Part shown: positions 7,376-16,183 of the stretch, in pieces | How positions within the stretch are numbered: position 1 is the first letter of the stretch | Layout of the letters: each line of letters begins with the position of its first letter | From: an uncultured Alistipes sp. | Lineage (GTDB): Bacteria > Bacteroidota > Bacteroidia > Bacteroidales > UBA932 | Direction: 5' to 3' | NCBI GenBank assembly: GCA_900550465.1 | Contig: URSC01000017.1 | Location: 1-44,145 of the forward strand | DNA: 44,145 nt | Translations under genes and position numbers: made by a program | Notes under the pieces: generated by a model | What the model saw: only the letters and a program-made list of their open reading frames with translations | Databases searched by the model: none | Told to the model about the DNA's origin: nothing

Positions 7376-7921
7376 ATGAGATATCAGAAATTTAAAGAAA
7401 TCCCCGGAGTTTTTGAGCGTGGACTTAATTGTATCAATTGCTCAAACCGCGATAAAGTGATTTTCGCAGCGAAACTTGCGGCAGAGCTCAGTCGTGAATA
7501 CAACATGACGACTGCTTATTTCTCTACGCGAGGTACAGCGAAAGAATTTGAGTACCTTTATTTTGAAGGATTTCACGGCAGGACAGGAAAAATTTATGCA
7601 GAGAATCTCGAGGATGGTGACTGTGAAAAACTATGTAACAGAATAGCTGTAATGATAGAGGAAGGGCAGATACAATCATTCATCGTTGACTGTCTCGAGG
7701 GTTTGGATATCAAGGATTTTAAGGACGGAGGGATACGCGCGAAGAGGAGCGAAATCAAGTTTATGCTTCACGCATATGCAAAGGGACGCCCGGCGCTCCT
7801 CCTCTGTCCTCCTGCGAAATCACGTAAATCAGAAGATGGCATAGAACTTTTTGGATGTTCTATACTCGAAGAGATGTGGATTCACTCTCGCGAAAAGAAA
7901 GAATCAACAGAGAATAACTAA
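7376..7921 (+). CDS. DnaB/RecA-fold-like protein with degenerate Walker A
   Basis: A 181-aa protein with no confident family name. Its order of motifs resembles the RecA-like C-terminal domain of DnaB helicases: PGVFERGLNCI (as GW..G.L..), a P-loop position that reads CSNRDKVIF instead of GxxxxGKT, AYFSTRGT (as the DnaB FSLEMS strand), FIVDCLEGL (Walker B-like), and PALLLCPP (as the sensor strand). The glycines of Walker A are missing, so ATP hydrolysis is doubtful. The frame extends 20 codons upstream to 7316, but the -7 box and A-rich leader favour 7376. Too short to be a helicase by itself. Confidence 0.65.
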   Translation: MRYQKFKEIPGVFERGLNCINCSNRDKVIFAAKLAAELSREYNMTTAYFSTRGTAKEFEYLYFEGFHGRTGKIYAENLEDGDCEKLCNRIAVMIEEGQIQSFIVDCLEGLDIKDFKDGGIRAKRSEIKFMLHAYAKGRPALLLCPPAKSRKSEDGIELFGCSILEEMWIHSREKKESTENN

Positions 7922-7948
7922 ATTATTTATTTTAAAAAAACAACGACT

Positions 7949-8560
7949 ATGAGCACACAAGAAGTAATTGAAAAAGTTATTAAAAACACTTTTGAAACTA
8001 TTAAAAAGGTTTATGACGCCCAAAAAGAATCCAAGTATAAAGATAAGAAGGGAGTAGGATCAAGAATTATATTTCCGGTCTATGCAGATGAGAAAGAAAC
8101 AATACGCATCAGTGAGCAAGAACTTCGTTTTATTTTTGTAGAGCAATTCAATAAAGAATGTGCAAAGGAAGATTGTGATCTGTATTATTCGGTAGAGACA
8201 CCTACAAAGAATAAATATATATTTTCGGAGACAAAGGAAGGCCCTAAAAAAGATGATAAAGGAGAATCTGCCAGAACGGATATGGTAATTCATAAAAAGG
8301 CCGGGTATAAATTCGAACGGGTAGCATTGATAGAATTCAAGGCATTAAATCCTGTGAAACATAATTATCTTAAAGATATCTGCAAACTGACAAAAGAGGA
8401 ATGCGGGTTGAAGTACTTTATTCAGATAATTAAAAACTACGATGACGACACATTAGCAAGCTTGAAAAATAAGATAGGAGAAATTGAAAATACAAAAATT
8501 AAATATAAATGCTACTGTCTTGACAAAGGCGAGGACGTGACAGAAAAAGTACAAAAATGA
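7949..8560 (+). CDS. PD-(D/E)XK nuclease-like protein
   Basis: A 203-aa, lysine-rich protein from a strongly AT-rich gene. Near the middle it has Asp111 (RTDMVIH) followed 18 residues later by Glu129-Phe-Lys131 (ALIEFKA), with upstream glutamates at 57, 65 and 83. This spacing (E, then D, then ExK on consecutive strands) is typical of the PD-(D/E)XK nuclease fold. No family name recognised. The stop overlaps the next start by 4 bases (ATGA at 8557-8560), so it is coupled to the MBL enzyme. Base use unlike the housekeeping flanks points to acquisition. Confidence 0.65.
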   Translation: MSTQEVIEKVIKNTFETIKKVYDAQKESKYKDKKGVGSRIIFPVYADEKETIRISEQELRFIFVEQFNKECAKEDCDLYYSVETPTKNKYIFSETKEGPKKDDKGESARTDMVIHKKAGYKFERVALIEFKALNPVKHNYLKDICKLTKEECGLKYFIQIIKNYDDDTLASLKNKIGEIENTKIKYKCYCLDKGEDVTEKVQK

Positions 8561-9840
8561 AAATCACCATCCACCGCGGAATAAACCAGATCGGAGGCTG
8601 CATCACCGAGGTTCAGTCCGCTTCGGGGACGAAGATACTCATCGACCTGGGGCACAATCTTCCGGATGCGGAAGGCCAGGTCGAGGACGAGTATGATGTC
8701 CCGGAGAATCTGGACCGGCTGCTCGACGCGGTATCGGCGGTGTTCTATACTCACTATCACGGGGATCATTTAGCATTTGAAGCAGCTGTCGCCGAAAGAG
8801 GAGTGGATCAATATCTGGGGCGTCTGGCCAAGAGGGTCAAAAAGAAATTCTATGCTCACATGCAGAATATTCCCGTGGACAGCCTGAAGCAGAAGTACAA
8901 GTCTGCATTCCAGGCTGTAGGAGGGTTCAAAGAATATGGAGCCGATAAGCCTGTAACTGTCGGAGACATAAAGATTACTCCATACTATGTAAGCCATTCG
9001 GCGGCTGATGCCTATATGTTCGTGATAGAGTGTGACGGAAAGAAGATCCTGCACACCGGCGATTTCAGGGACCACGGCTACTTAGGCAAATACCTGAAGG
9101 GAGTATTGCGCAAATATGTTGTGGAAAAGCATATTGATGTCCTCATCACGGAAGGCACGATGCTTGCCAGAAACGATGAGAGGATGATGTCTGAAGAAGA
9201 CCTGCAGCAGAGGGCGTATGAGCTGATGTCCGGATACAAGTACGTTTTTGTACTGTGTTCTTCGTCTGACCCGGACAGGCTCGCCTCCTTCTATCATGCG
9301 ACTGTCCGCCATCATGGCAGACTCTTCTTAGCGGATGGGTACCAGTGCAAACTGATGGATGCATTCACAAAAAGTTTGGGACGCAGGGACAGGATATATA
9401 GATTCACAGAGGCCACAGAATATAATGAGACTATGCTGCAGGGCAGGACAGACTCTGGATTTACCATGATTGTGCGGAACTCCGACAAGTTCAGGAAATG
9501 GACAGACAGGCTGATGCCTCAGCTGCCAGAGGGAGAGACTGCCCTCATATATTCTCAGTTCATGGGATATATCCTCCCGGAGCATAAAGCATACAACGCT
9601 TCCACATACGGATTCGTGCACTCGCATGACTGGAACCTGGAGTATCTGCATACATCCGGACATGCCTCGCGGGATGCCCTTGCGATGGTATGCCGGACTG
9701 TAAATCCCGCTGCCGCCATTATTCCGATACATCGGGAAAGTGGGAGCGACTTCACGTCCCTCGGCATTTCCGAAGAATTGAAGGACAGGGTGGTGACAAG
9801 CGACACAACTGTAGATGATATTGAAATACGAGTCCAATGA
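8557..9840 (+). CDS. MBL-fold beta-CASP metallo-hydrolase, RNase J-like
   Basis: A 427-aa metallo-beta-lactamase-fold enzyme. The metal motif is THYHGDH (H66, H68, D70, H71), with H147 (VSHSAAD) and D169 (HTGDFRDHG). Beta-CASP-type motifs follow: ITEGTML (motif A), a second domain with a Rossmann-like segment (about 200-340), then TSGHAS (motif B) and IPIHRES (motif C) in an RMMBL-like tail. Such enzymes are endo/exo-ribonucleases or DNA nucleases. It is shorter than RNase J (about 550 aa) and has no long C-terminal domain. It is coupled by 4-base overlaps to both neighbours. Confidence 0.85.
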   Translation: MKITIHRGINQIGGCITEVQSASGTKILIDLGHNLPDAEGQVEDEYDVPENLDRLLDAVSAVFYTHYHGDHLAFEAAVAERGVDQYLGRLAKRVKKKFYAHMQNIPVDSLKQKYKSAFQAVGGFKEYGADKPVTVGDIKITPYYVSHSAADAYMFVIECDGKKILHTGDFRDHGYLGKYLKGVLRKYVVEKHIDVLITEGTMLARNDERMMSEEDLQQRAYELMSGYKYVFVLCSSSDPDRLASFYHATVRHHGRLFLADGYQCKLMDAFTKSLGRRDRIYRFTEATEYNETMLQGRTDSGFTMIVRNSDKFRKWTDRLMPQLPEGETALIYSQFMGYILPEHKAYNASTYGFVHSHDWNLEYLHTSGHASRDALAMVCRTVNPAAAIIPIHRESGSDFTSLGISEELKDRVVTSDTTVDDIEIRVQ

Positions 9841-10805
9841 AAGACAAACTGAATCTAAATTATCCGTACAATACCTTTTATCCCGGGCTCCTCAGGTGGA
9901 GCCGCGACGGAGAAATCGACCTTGACACTGAGAAAGGGGTGGCCCGAGTCATAGCCCTCCTGAAAGTTATCTGCAATTCTCCTGCATTCGACTTTTACGA
10001 CGGGGACTTCAACGGGCAGTCGTTTGAAGCTGTGAGGAACAGTGTCAATATAGATTTGGATGCGGAGGAATATCATTCAGAGGGTCCTCACAGGTATAGG
10101 ATAGAGCGGATTACCTCATTCGTCCAGGCCCGCAAGTACAGGAAGTACGCTCCCGAGTGGTGCATACTGGAATCTGAGGTCGCCTATGACGGACATTCCG
10201 ACTATGGAAAGAACCGTATTGATTTCTACGTCAGGGACGACATGGAGAAAATACCGGCCTTCCCCGGAAAAGACTTTCCGCATGATGACTACGGACTTTC
10301 CCTGATCGCCGTAATCACGGGACCAGATTCAGAAATAGTCTCCGTCACTCCCCGTTGGAATTGCGAGGATGAGAAACTTCTTGATTTTCTGAAGAATATA
10401 AAGGACACGATACGCATCACCACAGACAAGCAGAAAATAGAAAGCGACTACTTCACCAACGTGGCGCAGACACGCGGGCTGATTAATCTCAATATGGATG
10501 ATTTTCATAGATTGTCCGATAATCATAATCTTGCCATGGAGGTGGTTGTCGATTCCGCTGGTACGCTTTCCGATCAGATAGAAACAGCTTTGGCAGCAAT
10601 AAGAAAACAGGGTATCGCGAATATCACTGCCGTAATATTATCTATTTCATATAAGCCATCATTTCCCCTGATAGCGAGTGAGTTGAAAGACAGCAGTACT
10701 CTCTTTGACAGAAACTTGGCGGTAAAAATACTGCGGGGGATACAGATGAGTAACAATATTATTAATAATCGTAGTGTCTCCTTGTTTGTATTTGTAGGCA
10801 AATGA
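9837..10805 (+). CDS. Uncharacterised protein coupled to the MBL enzyme
   Basis: A 322-aa protein I do not recognise. It starts in a 4-base ATGA overlap with the MBL gene, so coupled translation and related function are likely. It has no signal peptide or membrane segment, and is rich in acidic and aromatic residues in the N-terminal half. A region with alternating strands (SLIAVITG, EIVSVTPRW) lies around 150-180, and a C-terminal alpha/beta part (ITAVILSISYKP, SLFVFVGK) follows. The frame is firm; the function is not known. Confidence 0.8.
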   Translation: MKDKLNLNYPYNTFYPGLLRWSRDGEIDLDTEKGVARVIALLKVICNSPAFDFYDGDFNGQSFEAVRNSVNIDLDAEEYHSEGPHRYRIERITSFVQARKYRKYAPEWCILESEVAYDGHSDYGKNRIDFYVRDDMEKIPAFPGKDFPHDDYGLSLIAVITGPDSEIVSVTPRWNCEDEKLLDFLKNIKDTIRITTDKQKIESDYFTNVAQTRGLINLNMDDFHRLSDNHNLAMEVVVDSAGTLSDQIETALAAIRKQGIANITAVILSISYKPSFPLIASELKDSSTLFDRNLAVKILRGIQMSNNIINNRSVSLFVFVGK

Positions 10806-10915
10806 TTTCTGACAGTAATTGCAAGATTTTGAAAAATTTTTTTTGAAATTGATAACATTTTGCCGTTTTCTTGTATAATTAGCAACATCGTAGCAGATAT
10901 AAACGAAACATAACA

Positions 10916-11845
10916 ATGGAAACAATGCTTTCTTCTACATTTTTGGATGACAAAGAGATTGCCGGCCGGATTTACGAAATGCTGGCGAATGACATTTTAG
11001 GCAAGGGACAATTGGAAAAAATCAAGTTACGTTACCATGATATGTCCCGCAACTTCTTCAAATATTCCAAGGACGAGGCGGAAAAATCAGGGCATAAAGA
11101 TTCAGTTTGGGAGTTCAGTCCGGGATTAGAGCCTTTTAAGCCTGCCGGATGGGAACGTTGTTATGAAGACACTACTACAGTGCCCATACCTATAACCCAC
11201 CCGGATTTTATAGACCTGACTTTGCGGGAGGTAAAAAGAGGTGCGATAGGTCTTGATTTGCCTACATGGTTTAACTTGAGGAACAATGATAAGCGTATCA
11301 TAATAGTTGCGCAGGATCCTCTGCGAGGTAATACATGGTATTCTGATGTTGATAAATTTCCAAAAGGGAAAACCGGGCGCAAAGAAGACTACATTTGCGT
11401 GGATGCATTAGTATCGTCTCCGTTTGGACTGCATGGCAGAGGCTGGAGGGAAAACAAACGTGGAGGCGGCAGAATGGCATTGCTTGTTGAAAAACTTATC
11501 AAGTACGGTTATGGAGTTTATCTTACCGATTGCAGGAAATATTTTGTATACGATGCGTCGGAATCAGCGGAATATTCCAAAGGAAAGAAAGAAATATACA
11601 AAGCAATTCTATATAAAGAGATTGACATCGTCAATCCGAAATGTGTAGTGGCGTTGGGCAATCAGGCATACAGCTATTGTCATGAACTGATTGGTGATGA
11701 TGCAAGATTGCTGTATGTGCCTCATTTCTCAGGAGCGGCAACATGGAAAGCGAAAGATTTTTTCGACATACCCGGGACACAAAAAGTTTCGATAGAAGAA
11801 CTTGCTGAAAAATATGCGGAATATATAATCCGTGAATGTAAATAA
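10916..11845 (+). CDS. Uracil-DNA-glycosylase superfamily-like protein
   Basis: A 309-aa protein with the core pattern of UDG-fold proteins: a strand ending in IIIVAQDP (133-135 are QDP, as the water-activating GQDPY motif), a middle segment with SSPFG, CVVALGNQAY (the typical nucleotide-binding beta-alpha turn), and VPHFSGAAT near 268 at the place of the HPSP/HPS leucine-loop motif. An N-terminal domain of about 110 residues is unlike known UDGs. Activity on uracil in DNA is not assured, since motif A is divergent. A 110-base AT-rich gap before it contains no exact -7 box. Confidence 0.65.
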   Translation: METMLSSTFLDDKEIAGRIYEMLANDILGKGQLEKIKLRYHDMSRNFFKYSKDEAEKSGHKDSVWEFSPGLEPFKPAGWERCYEDTTTVPIPITHPDFIDLTLREVKRGAIGLDLPTWFNLRNNDKRIIIVAQDPLRGNTWYSDVDKFPKGKTGRKEDYICVDALVSSPFGLHGRGWRENKRGGGRMALLVEKLIKYGYGVYLTDCRKYFVYDASESAEYSKGKKEIYKAILYKEIDIVNPKCVVALGNQAYSYCHELIGDDARLLYVPHFSGAATWKAKDFFDIPGTQKVSIEELAEKYAEYIIRECK

Positions 11846-11910
11846 CGACAAAAGTCGCTTGTAAAATACGATTTCACAAGGATGTGCCGTAAAATGGCAT
11901 ATCAGGGCCA

Positions 11911-11918
11911 TACTTTTG
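11911..11918 (+). promoter_or_regulatory. -7 box (TACTTTTG) for the five-gene RtcB-PrfH operon
   Basis: TACTTTTG matches the -7 consensus 25 bases before the ATG at 11944. Small inverted repeats lie just upstream (atggc 11894-11898 with gccat 11907-11911), possibly an operator. No clear -33 element. Confidence 0.5.
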
Positions 11919-11943
11919 TGCTGTAATCATAAAGCATCATAAT

Positions 11944-13692
11944 ATGAAAGAAGTGAAGGCGAAGCAAATCGAAATTGTGACAGACAGGCTTATTATCAGG
12001 ACTCCTGACGAGAGGGATATCCATGATATATTCGTTCTGATGAGTGACTTGGAAATTGCGGCAAGCACTGGATTCAGACCCATGAGCACACTCAGCGAGG
12101 CAGAAGGGAAAATCCGCAGGGAGATGGACGGCGGGCGGATGTTCTGTATTTCCGAAAAGAACCATCCTGAACGGAATATCGGCGTTTTTGAAATCATCCC
12201 TCACAGGACAAATACGGAATTCGGAGAAAAATGCAATTACGAGATATGCTATTTTCTCCATAAGGAGGCCCGTGGGAAAGGCTATATGACGGAAGTCGTG
12301 GAGAGGATGAAACGCTATCTGTTCAATGAACGGAAAGCGGATTCGCTGACCATTGCAGTCCTGCCTCGGAATGATGCGTCACGTAGGGTAGCTCTGAAAA
12401 GCGGTTTCACATACGAGGGCCTGGACAGGAAATGCGGCACGAATTATCTTGACGAGGTTGTTGACCTGGAATATTATACCCTATATAAGGAAGAATACCT
12501 CAATCCTGATGAAAAAATGCGCAAGGAAAAGCTGACCATCGCATCGAAACAGAAGTGGATTAATGATGGCGGCATTCTTTATCCGATTCCAGGCTATGCT
12601 TCTTTGCTTACTTCTCCCGGTAACGGAATATTCCGCATCTATGAGAATCCGCAGACAAAACGCTTGGGACTGGAGAAGATGGATGATACTTTCCGGTTCG
12701 ATTTCAAGATTTACGACCTTGGCTGCGAAGAGATTATGTCAAAAATCATAAAGACATGGACATCGGACCTGTTCAGAGAAAGCAACAAGAATCTTGGAGT
12801 TATTTTCAACGGCCTGAAAGGAACAGGTAAGACAATCGCCGCCAAACTTCTCTGCAACCGCATAGGTCTGCCGGTAATTGTCATTTCCAAACCCGTTGAC
12901 GGTATGTTGGAATTTATACAGTCGCTGCATTTTGAAGGCATTATCCTTATCGACGAAGCGGAGAAGACCTTCCGTGAAGAACAGGAAGTCCTGCTTAAAA
13001 TGATTGACGGGGTTTACAACGACATGCGGAAACTGTATATCCTGACTACCAACAAACTTTCAATTGATGAGAACCTGTTAGGGCGTCCGGGCCGTATCCG
13101 CTATATCAAGGAATTTTCCAATTTGTCGGCGAAGGCAGTCAATGATGTCATTGATGATAATCTCAAAGACATGTCATTGAAGGAAGGTGTGCTGAAAGTG
13201 GTTGACAGTCTGGAAATTTCCACCATAGACATCTTGAAAGCCATTATTGACGAATGTAATATAACAGGAGCTGTTCCGTCGGATTCCACTCTGAATATTC
13301 CGAAAGCAAAATACAGGATTCAAATTATCAGTTTCGACGATCTTGACCTGAATTCCCATCAGGAACTCAAAGATTATATAAAAGGGCATTTGACTCCCAA
13401 TGAGACAGTTGCTGATTGGTTAAGACGGGTCATCGGTACGGATGAAAGTAAAAAGAAGCCGAAGAAAAACATGAATCTGATAGATGAAATGTTTGATTGC
13501 AATGTGGATATAGAATGGCAGCCCACTTCCACTCTGGCCACATATATCGGCAAGCGGCTAGGACACAGGACAGTCGTCAGCGAACCCGACCGATACGGCT
13601 TCTTTACTGTCGAATCCGACTGGGGTGATACGGAATTGTGCTGCCTCTGCAACGACGTTGACATTCCGTCACTTTACAGAGGTTGTTTATAA
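11944..13692 (+). CDS. GNAT acetyltransferase / AAA+ ATPase fusion protein
   Basis: A 582-aa two-domain protein. Residues 7-185 are a RimJ/RimL-type GNAT N-acetyltransferase with the acetyl-CoA loop EARGKGY (108-114). Residues about 210-430 are an AAA+ ATPase with Walker A GLKGTGKT (290-297), Walker B IILIDEAE (333-340), sensor 1 LTTN, and GRPGRIRY with candidate Arg fingers (381, 384). A C-terminal region of about 150 residues is unknown. The join is one frame with no stop; an in-frame Met192 preceded by an A-rich stretch could start the ATPase part separately. It is the first gene of the rtcB-prfH operon. This fusion is unusual to me; partners or substrates are unknown. Confidence 0.87.
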   Translation: MKEVKAKQIEIVTDRLIIRTPDERDIHDIFVLMSDLEIAASTGFRPMSTLSEAEGKIRREMDGGRMFCISEKNHPERNIGVFEIIPHRTNTEFGEKCNYEICYFLHKEARGKGYMTEVVERMKRYLFNERKADSLTIAVLPRNDASRRVALKSGFTYEGLDRKCGTNYLDEVVDLEYYTLYKEEYLNPDEKMRKEKLTIASKQKWINDGGILYPIPGYASLLTSPGNGIFRIYENPQTKRLGLEKMDDTFRFDFKIYDLGCEEIMSKIIKTWTSDLFRESNKNLGVIFNGLKGTGKTIAAKLLCNRIGLPVIVISKPVDGMLEFIQSLHFEGIILIDEAEKTFREEQEVLLKMIDGVYNDMRKLYILTTNKLSIDENLLGRPGRIRYIKEFSNLSAKAVNDVIDDNLKDMSLKEGVLKVVDSLEISTIDILKAIIDECNITGAVPSDSTLNIPKAKYRIQIISFDDLDLNSHQELKDYIKGHLTPNETVADWLRRVIGTDESKKKPKKNMNLIDEMFDCNVDIEWQPTSTLATYIGKRLGHRTVVSEPDRYGFFTVESDWGDTELCCLCNDVDIPSLYRGCL

Positions 13693-13703
13693 AACACCAT
13701 TCT

Positions 13704-14489
13704 ATGGTTAACAACATTAGTCCGAGGGATATTCTATGCCTGCAATATGCCGGAATCAAGCCATCACGGATTATGACCTCCGGGCTTGCACCGGAAGAGT
13801 ATGCGGAGGCTTTTGAGACATACATAGACAAAGCCGAATGCGTGATATCAATGCAAGAGGAGAGAGGTGTCACTACACTGACTTTTCAAGACGAACGCTT
13901 TCCTCTCCAACTCAAAAAAATAGGAAATGATTGCCCGCCCATGATTCATTGCTTGGGTAACATGTCGCTTCTCGCTCCGACAGTCAGCCGTATCGCTGTA
14001 ATTGGCGCACGGGCAGCTTCACCGACAGGATTGAAAAAAGCGTATGAGTTGGGAAAACAATTTGCGGAGGAAGGCAATATCATCATCAGCGGTCTTGCCT
14101 TAGGCTGCGACAAGGCGGCACATGAGGGTTGTCTTGATGCCGGAGGACGGACTATAGCCATTGTCGCCTCAGGACTTGATATCGTGCACCCAAAAGAAAA
14201 TGCTCCACTCCAACAGCGGATTTTGGAAAAAGTAGGACTTATCCTGTCCGAACATCCTTTCGGAGTGAAGGCCAATCCGACAAGGCTTATCGCCCGCAAC
14301 AGATTGCAGGCGGCGTTATCAAACACAGTTGTTTTGGCAGAATGTCCCGAACAGAGCGGAAGTATGCACACCATGCGTTTTGCCCGCAAGTATCACAAAC
14401 GCTGCCTTGCGGTCTCATATCCTGAATACTCCTGCGTTAATGCGGGTAATGAATTATTAATCAATTCTAACCTTGCAAAAAGCATTTAA
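13704..14489 (+). CDS. DprA/Smf-like SLOG-fold protein
   Basis: A 261-aa protein with a DprA-type Rossmann core: VIGARAASPTG, IISGLALGCDKAAHEG, TIAIVASGLD, LSEHPFG, ARNRLQAALS, and AECPEQSGSMHT. DprA loads RecA on single-stranded DNA in competence; related SLOG proteins sense nucleotides in conflict systems. It lacks the C-terminal winged helix of long DprAs. A TTG at 13683 would extend it by 7 codons into the upstream stop, so ATG 13704 is preferred. It lies 11 bases after the ATPase gene and 4 bases before the next one. As competence genes are absent nearby, a role in the RNA-repair operon is more likely (inference). Confidence 0.88.
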   Translation: MVNNISPRDILCLQYAGIKPSRIMTSGLAPEEYAEAFETYIDKAECVISMQEERGVTTLTFQDERFPLQLKKIGNDCPPMIHCLGNMSLLAPTVSRIAVIGARAASPTGLKKAYELGKQFAEEGNIIISGLALGCDKAAHEGCLDAGGRTIAIVASGLDIVHPKENAPLQQRILEKVGLILSEHPFGVKANPTRLIARNRLQAALSNTVVLAECPEQSGSMHTMRFARKYHKRCLAVSYPEYSCVNAGNELLINSNLAKSI

Positions 14490-14493
14490 TGAA

Positions 14494-14979
14494 ATGAAGA
14501 AAGTCTTGATATTCCCGGCACCTTTTCTCATAAAGGCCCCGACAACAGACCAGCAAAATGAGTATATGATCTCGCTACTGAGGGATGAAATGACTATGGA
14601 AGGTATAGGCGATTTCATAGAGGTCAATGCTTTGAACAAATCAAATTATCACGAGGATGTTCGCAAAATCATTGCTGAACGGAAACCGGACTGGGTAATT
14701 GCCGCCGGAGAATCGGCTACGGCTTGTATCGGTCTTCATGGGATAAAAAAGTTACTGGTCAATCCTATTGTCACTTTCGATGATTTGAGCAATATCCCCG
14801 AATATGCCCGTCAGCACACCTACGGTTTCTTTGGCGCATTACCGCAGCAGCAGAAAAGCTACGAATTATTTCAATCCGTCTACCCGAATGCGGCTTGGTA
14901 TGTCAATGCTCCTAATCTGAGATTGATTGATATAAAAGATATCTCCGTATGCATTATTAGTGACAAATCTAATGAGTAA
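14494..14979 (+). CDS. Small uncharacterised alpha/beta protein (hydrolase-like)
   Basis: A 161-aa protein of the RtcB-PrfH operon. It has alternating strands and helices: KKVLIFPAP at the start, DWVIAAGESATACIG, and LLVNPIVTF. The order resembles small alpha/beta-hydrolase proteins of the YqiA type, but the nucleophile elbow reads GESAT, not GxSxG, and no catalytic His is clear. An alternative is a flavodoxin-like or SLOG-related fold. ATG 14494 lies 4 bases after the DprA-like stop; a TTG at 14473 is less likely. Function unknown. Confidence 0.72.
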   Translation: MKKVLIFPAPFLIKAPTTDQQNEYMISLLRDEMTMEGIGDFIEVNALNKSNYHEDVRKIIAERKPDWVIAAGESATACIGLHGIKKLLVNPIVTFDDLSNIPEYARQHTYGFFGALPQQQKSYELFQSVYPNAAWYVNAPNLRLIDIKDISVCIISDKSNE

Positions 14980-14983
14980 CAAT

Positions 14984-16183
14984 ATGATAATCAAAGGACA
15001 ATACACTTCGGCTGAGATATTCACCGAGAACATCGAGGATGCAGCCTTGAAGTGGGTCAAGGCGCAATGCGACCATCCGGCGTTCGAGGGTGTCAGGATA
15101 GTGCAGATGCCCGATGTTCATGCAGGAAATTCCTGCAATGTGGGGACGGTGTACCGGATAGGGGCTTATCTTAATCCCGACCATGTGGGTGTGGACATCG
15201 GATGTACCATTTCAATGCACAGACTCTCTTCCGTAGTCGCTCCGGAAGATTTCGCCCTGCTTGACCACAGAATCCGTGAGGCCATTCCGACCGGCATGGA
15301 GATTTGCGGGAAGAACAGCCTGAATGAAAAGGAGCTGTTCCGCTTTCTTGACTCGCAATACCGGAAAGCACGGTCATCCGCTCCTGACCTGATTAATGAA
15401 ATGCCGCGCATAGATGCCAGCTTCATTTCGGATTTCTGCCGCAGGATAAAGTTGCAGGAAGCGATATTCTATAAAAGCCTCGGAACGCTCGGCGGAGGCA
15501 ACCACTTCATTGAATACGGTGAGGACGAGCGGACGCATGAAGGATGGCTGACTATCCATTGCGGTTCCCGGAATCTCGGGGTCAAAGTGGCGAACCACTG
15601 GCACAACATCGCGCAGAATCCCAAAAGGGCACAATTCATCGGCTATCTATGGGGCGATACGCTTAACGGCTATCTCTCCGATATGGTCATTGCGCAGGCG
15701 TATGCCCTCTACAACCATCATATCATCCGTGACCGTATTTTCGCAATATTGAAAAAACTCTGCAAGGCCAAATGCACGGAATCCATATTCACCACGCACA
15801 ATTATATTTCCGTATGCGGGGAATATCCCATGCTGCGCAAAGGAGCAGTTGAAGCCGCCGAAGGGGAACGCTTCTGCCTGCCTTTCAACATGCGCGACGG
15901 TATCGCTGTCTGCGTGGGTAAAGGCAATCCCGAATGGAATTGTTCCGCTCCGCATGGAGCCGGACGCGCCATGTCGAGGAATGCCGCTAGGAAAAATATC
16001 GGGATGGCAGAGTTTGAAAAGTCCATGAACGGCATATTCTCCACCTCCGTCTGCTCCGGTACGCTCGACGAGTCGCCAAAGGCATACAAGCCGACGGAAG
16101 AGATATTGCGCCTGATTGAACCTACCGCAGAAGTCATCACTATGGTCAGGCCCCACTTAAACATTAAAGATATTCCCAAATGA
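14984..16183 (+). CDS. rtcB: RNA ligase RtcB (RtcB2-like)
   Basis: A 399-aa GTP- and metal-dependent RNA ligase joining 2',3'-cyclic phosphate (or 3'-phosphate) to 5'-OH ends. Seen residues: PDVHAG (D44), GVDIGC (C74), LGTLGGGNHFIE (H174), HCGSRNLG (H192), THNY (H272) and the guanylated histidine in PHGAGRAMSR (H324). ATG 14984, 4 bases after the upstream stop, matches the family start MIIKG; ATG 14972 would add 4 residues. It overlaps prfH by 4 bases. The prfH-linked form (RtcB2) is reported to reseal 16S rRNA cut in the decoding centre. RtcR and RtcA are absent here. Confidence 0.96.
   Translation: MIIKGQYTSAEIFTENIEDAALKWVKAQCDHPAFEGVRIVQMPDVHAGNSCNVGTVYRIGAYLNPDHVGVDIGCTISMHRLSSVVAPEDFALLDHRIREAIPTGMEICGKNSLNEKELFRFLDSQYRKARSSAPDLINEMPRIDASFISDFCRRIKLQEAIFYKSLGTLGGGNHFIEYGEDERTHEGWLTIHCGSRNLGVKVANHWHNIAQNPKRAQFIGYLWGDTLNGYLSDMVIAQAYALYNHHIIRDRIFAILKKLCKAKCTESIFTTHNYISVCGEYPMLRKGAVEAAEGERFCLPFNMRDGIAVCVGKGNPEWNCSAPHGAGRAMSRNAARKNIGMAEFEKSMNGIFSTSVCSGTLDESPKAYKPTEEILRLIEPTAEVITMVRPHLNIKDIPK

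Noticed and set aside
14494..14979. Active serine esterase of the YqiA type
   Set aside because: The nucleophile elbow lacks GxSxG and no catalytic His is visible, so only a fold-level hint was kept.
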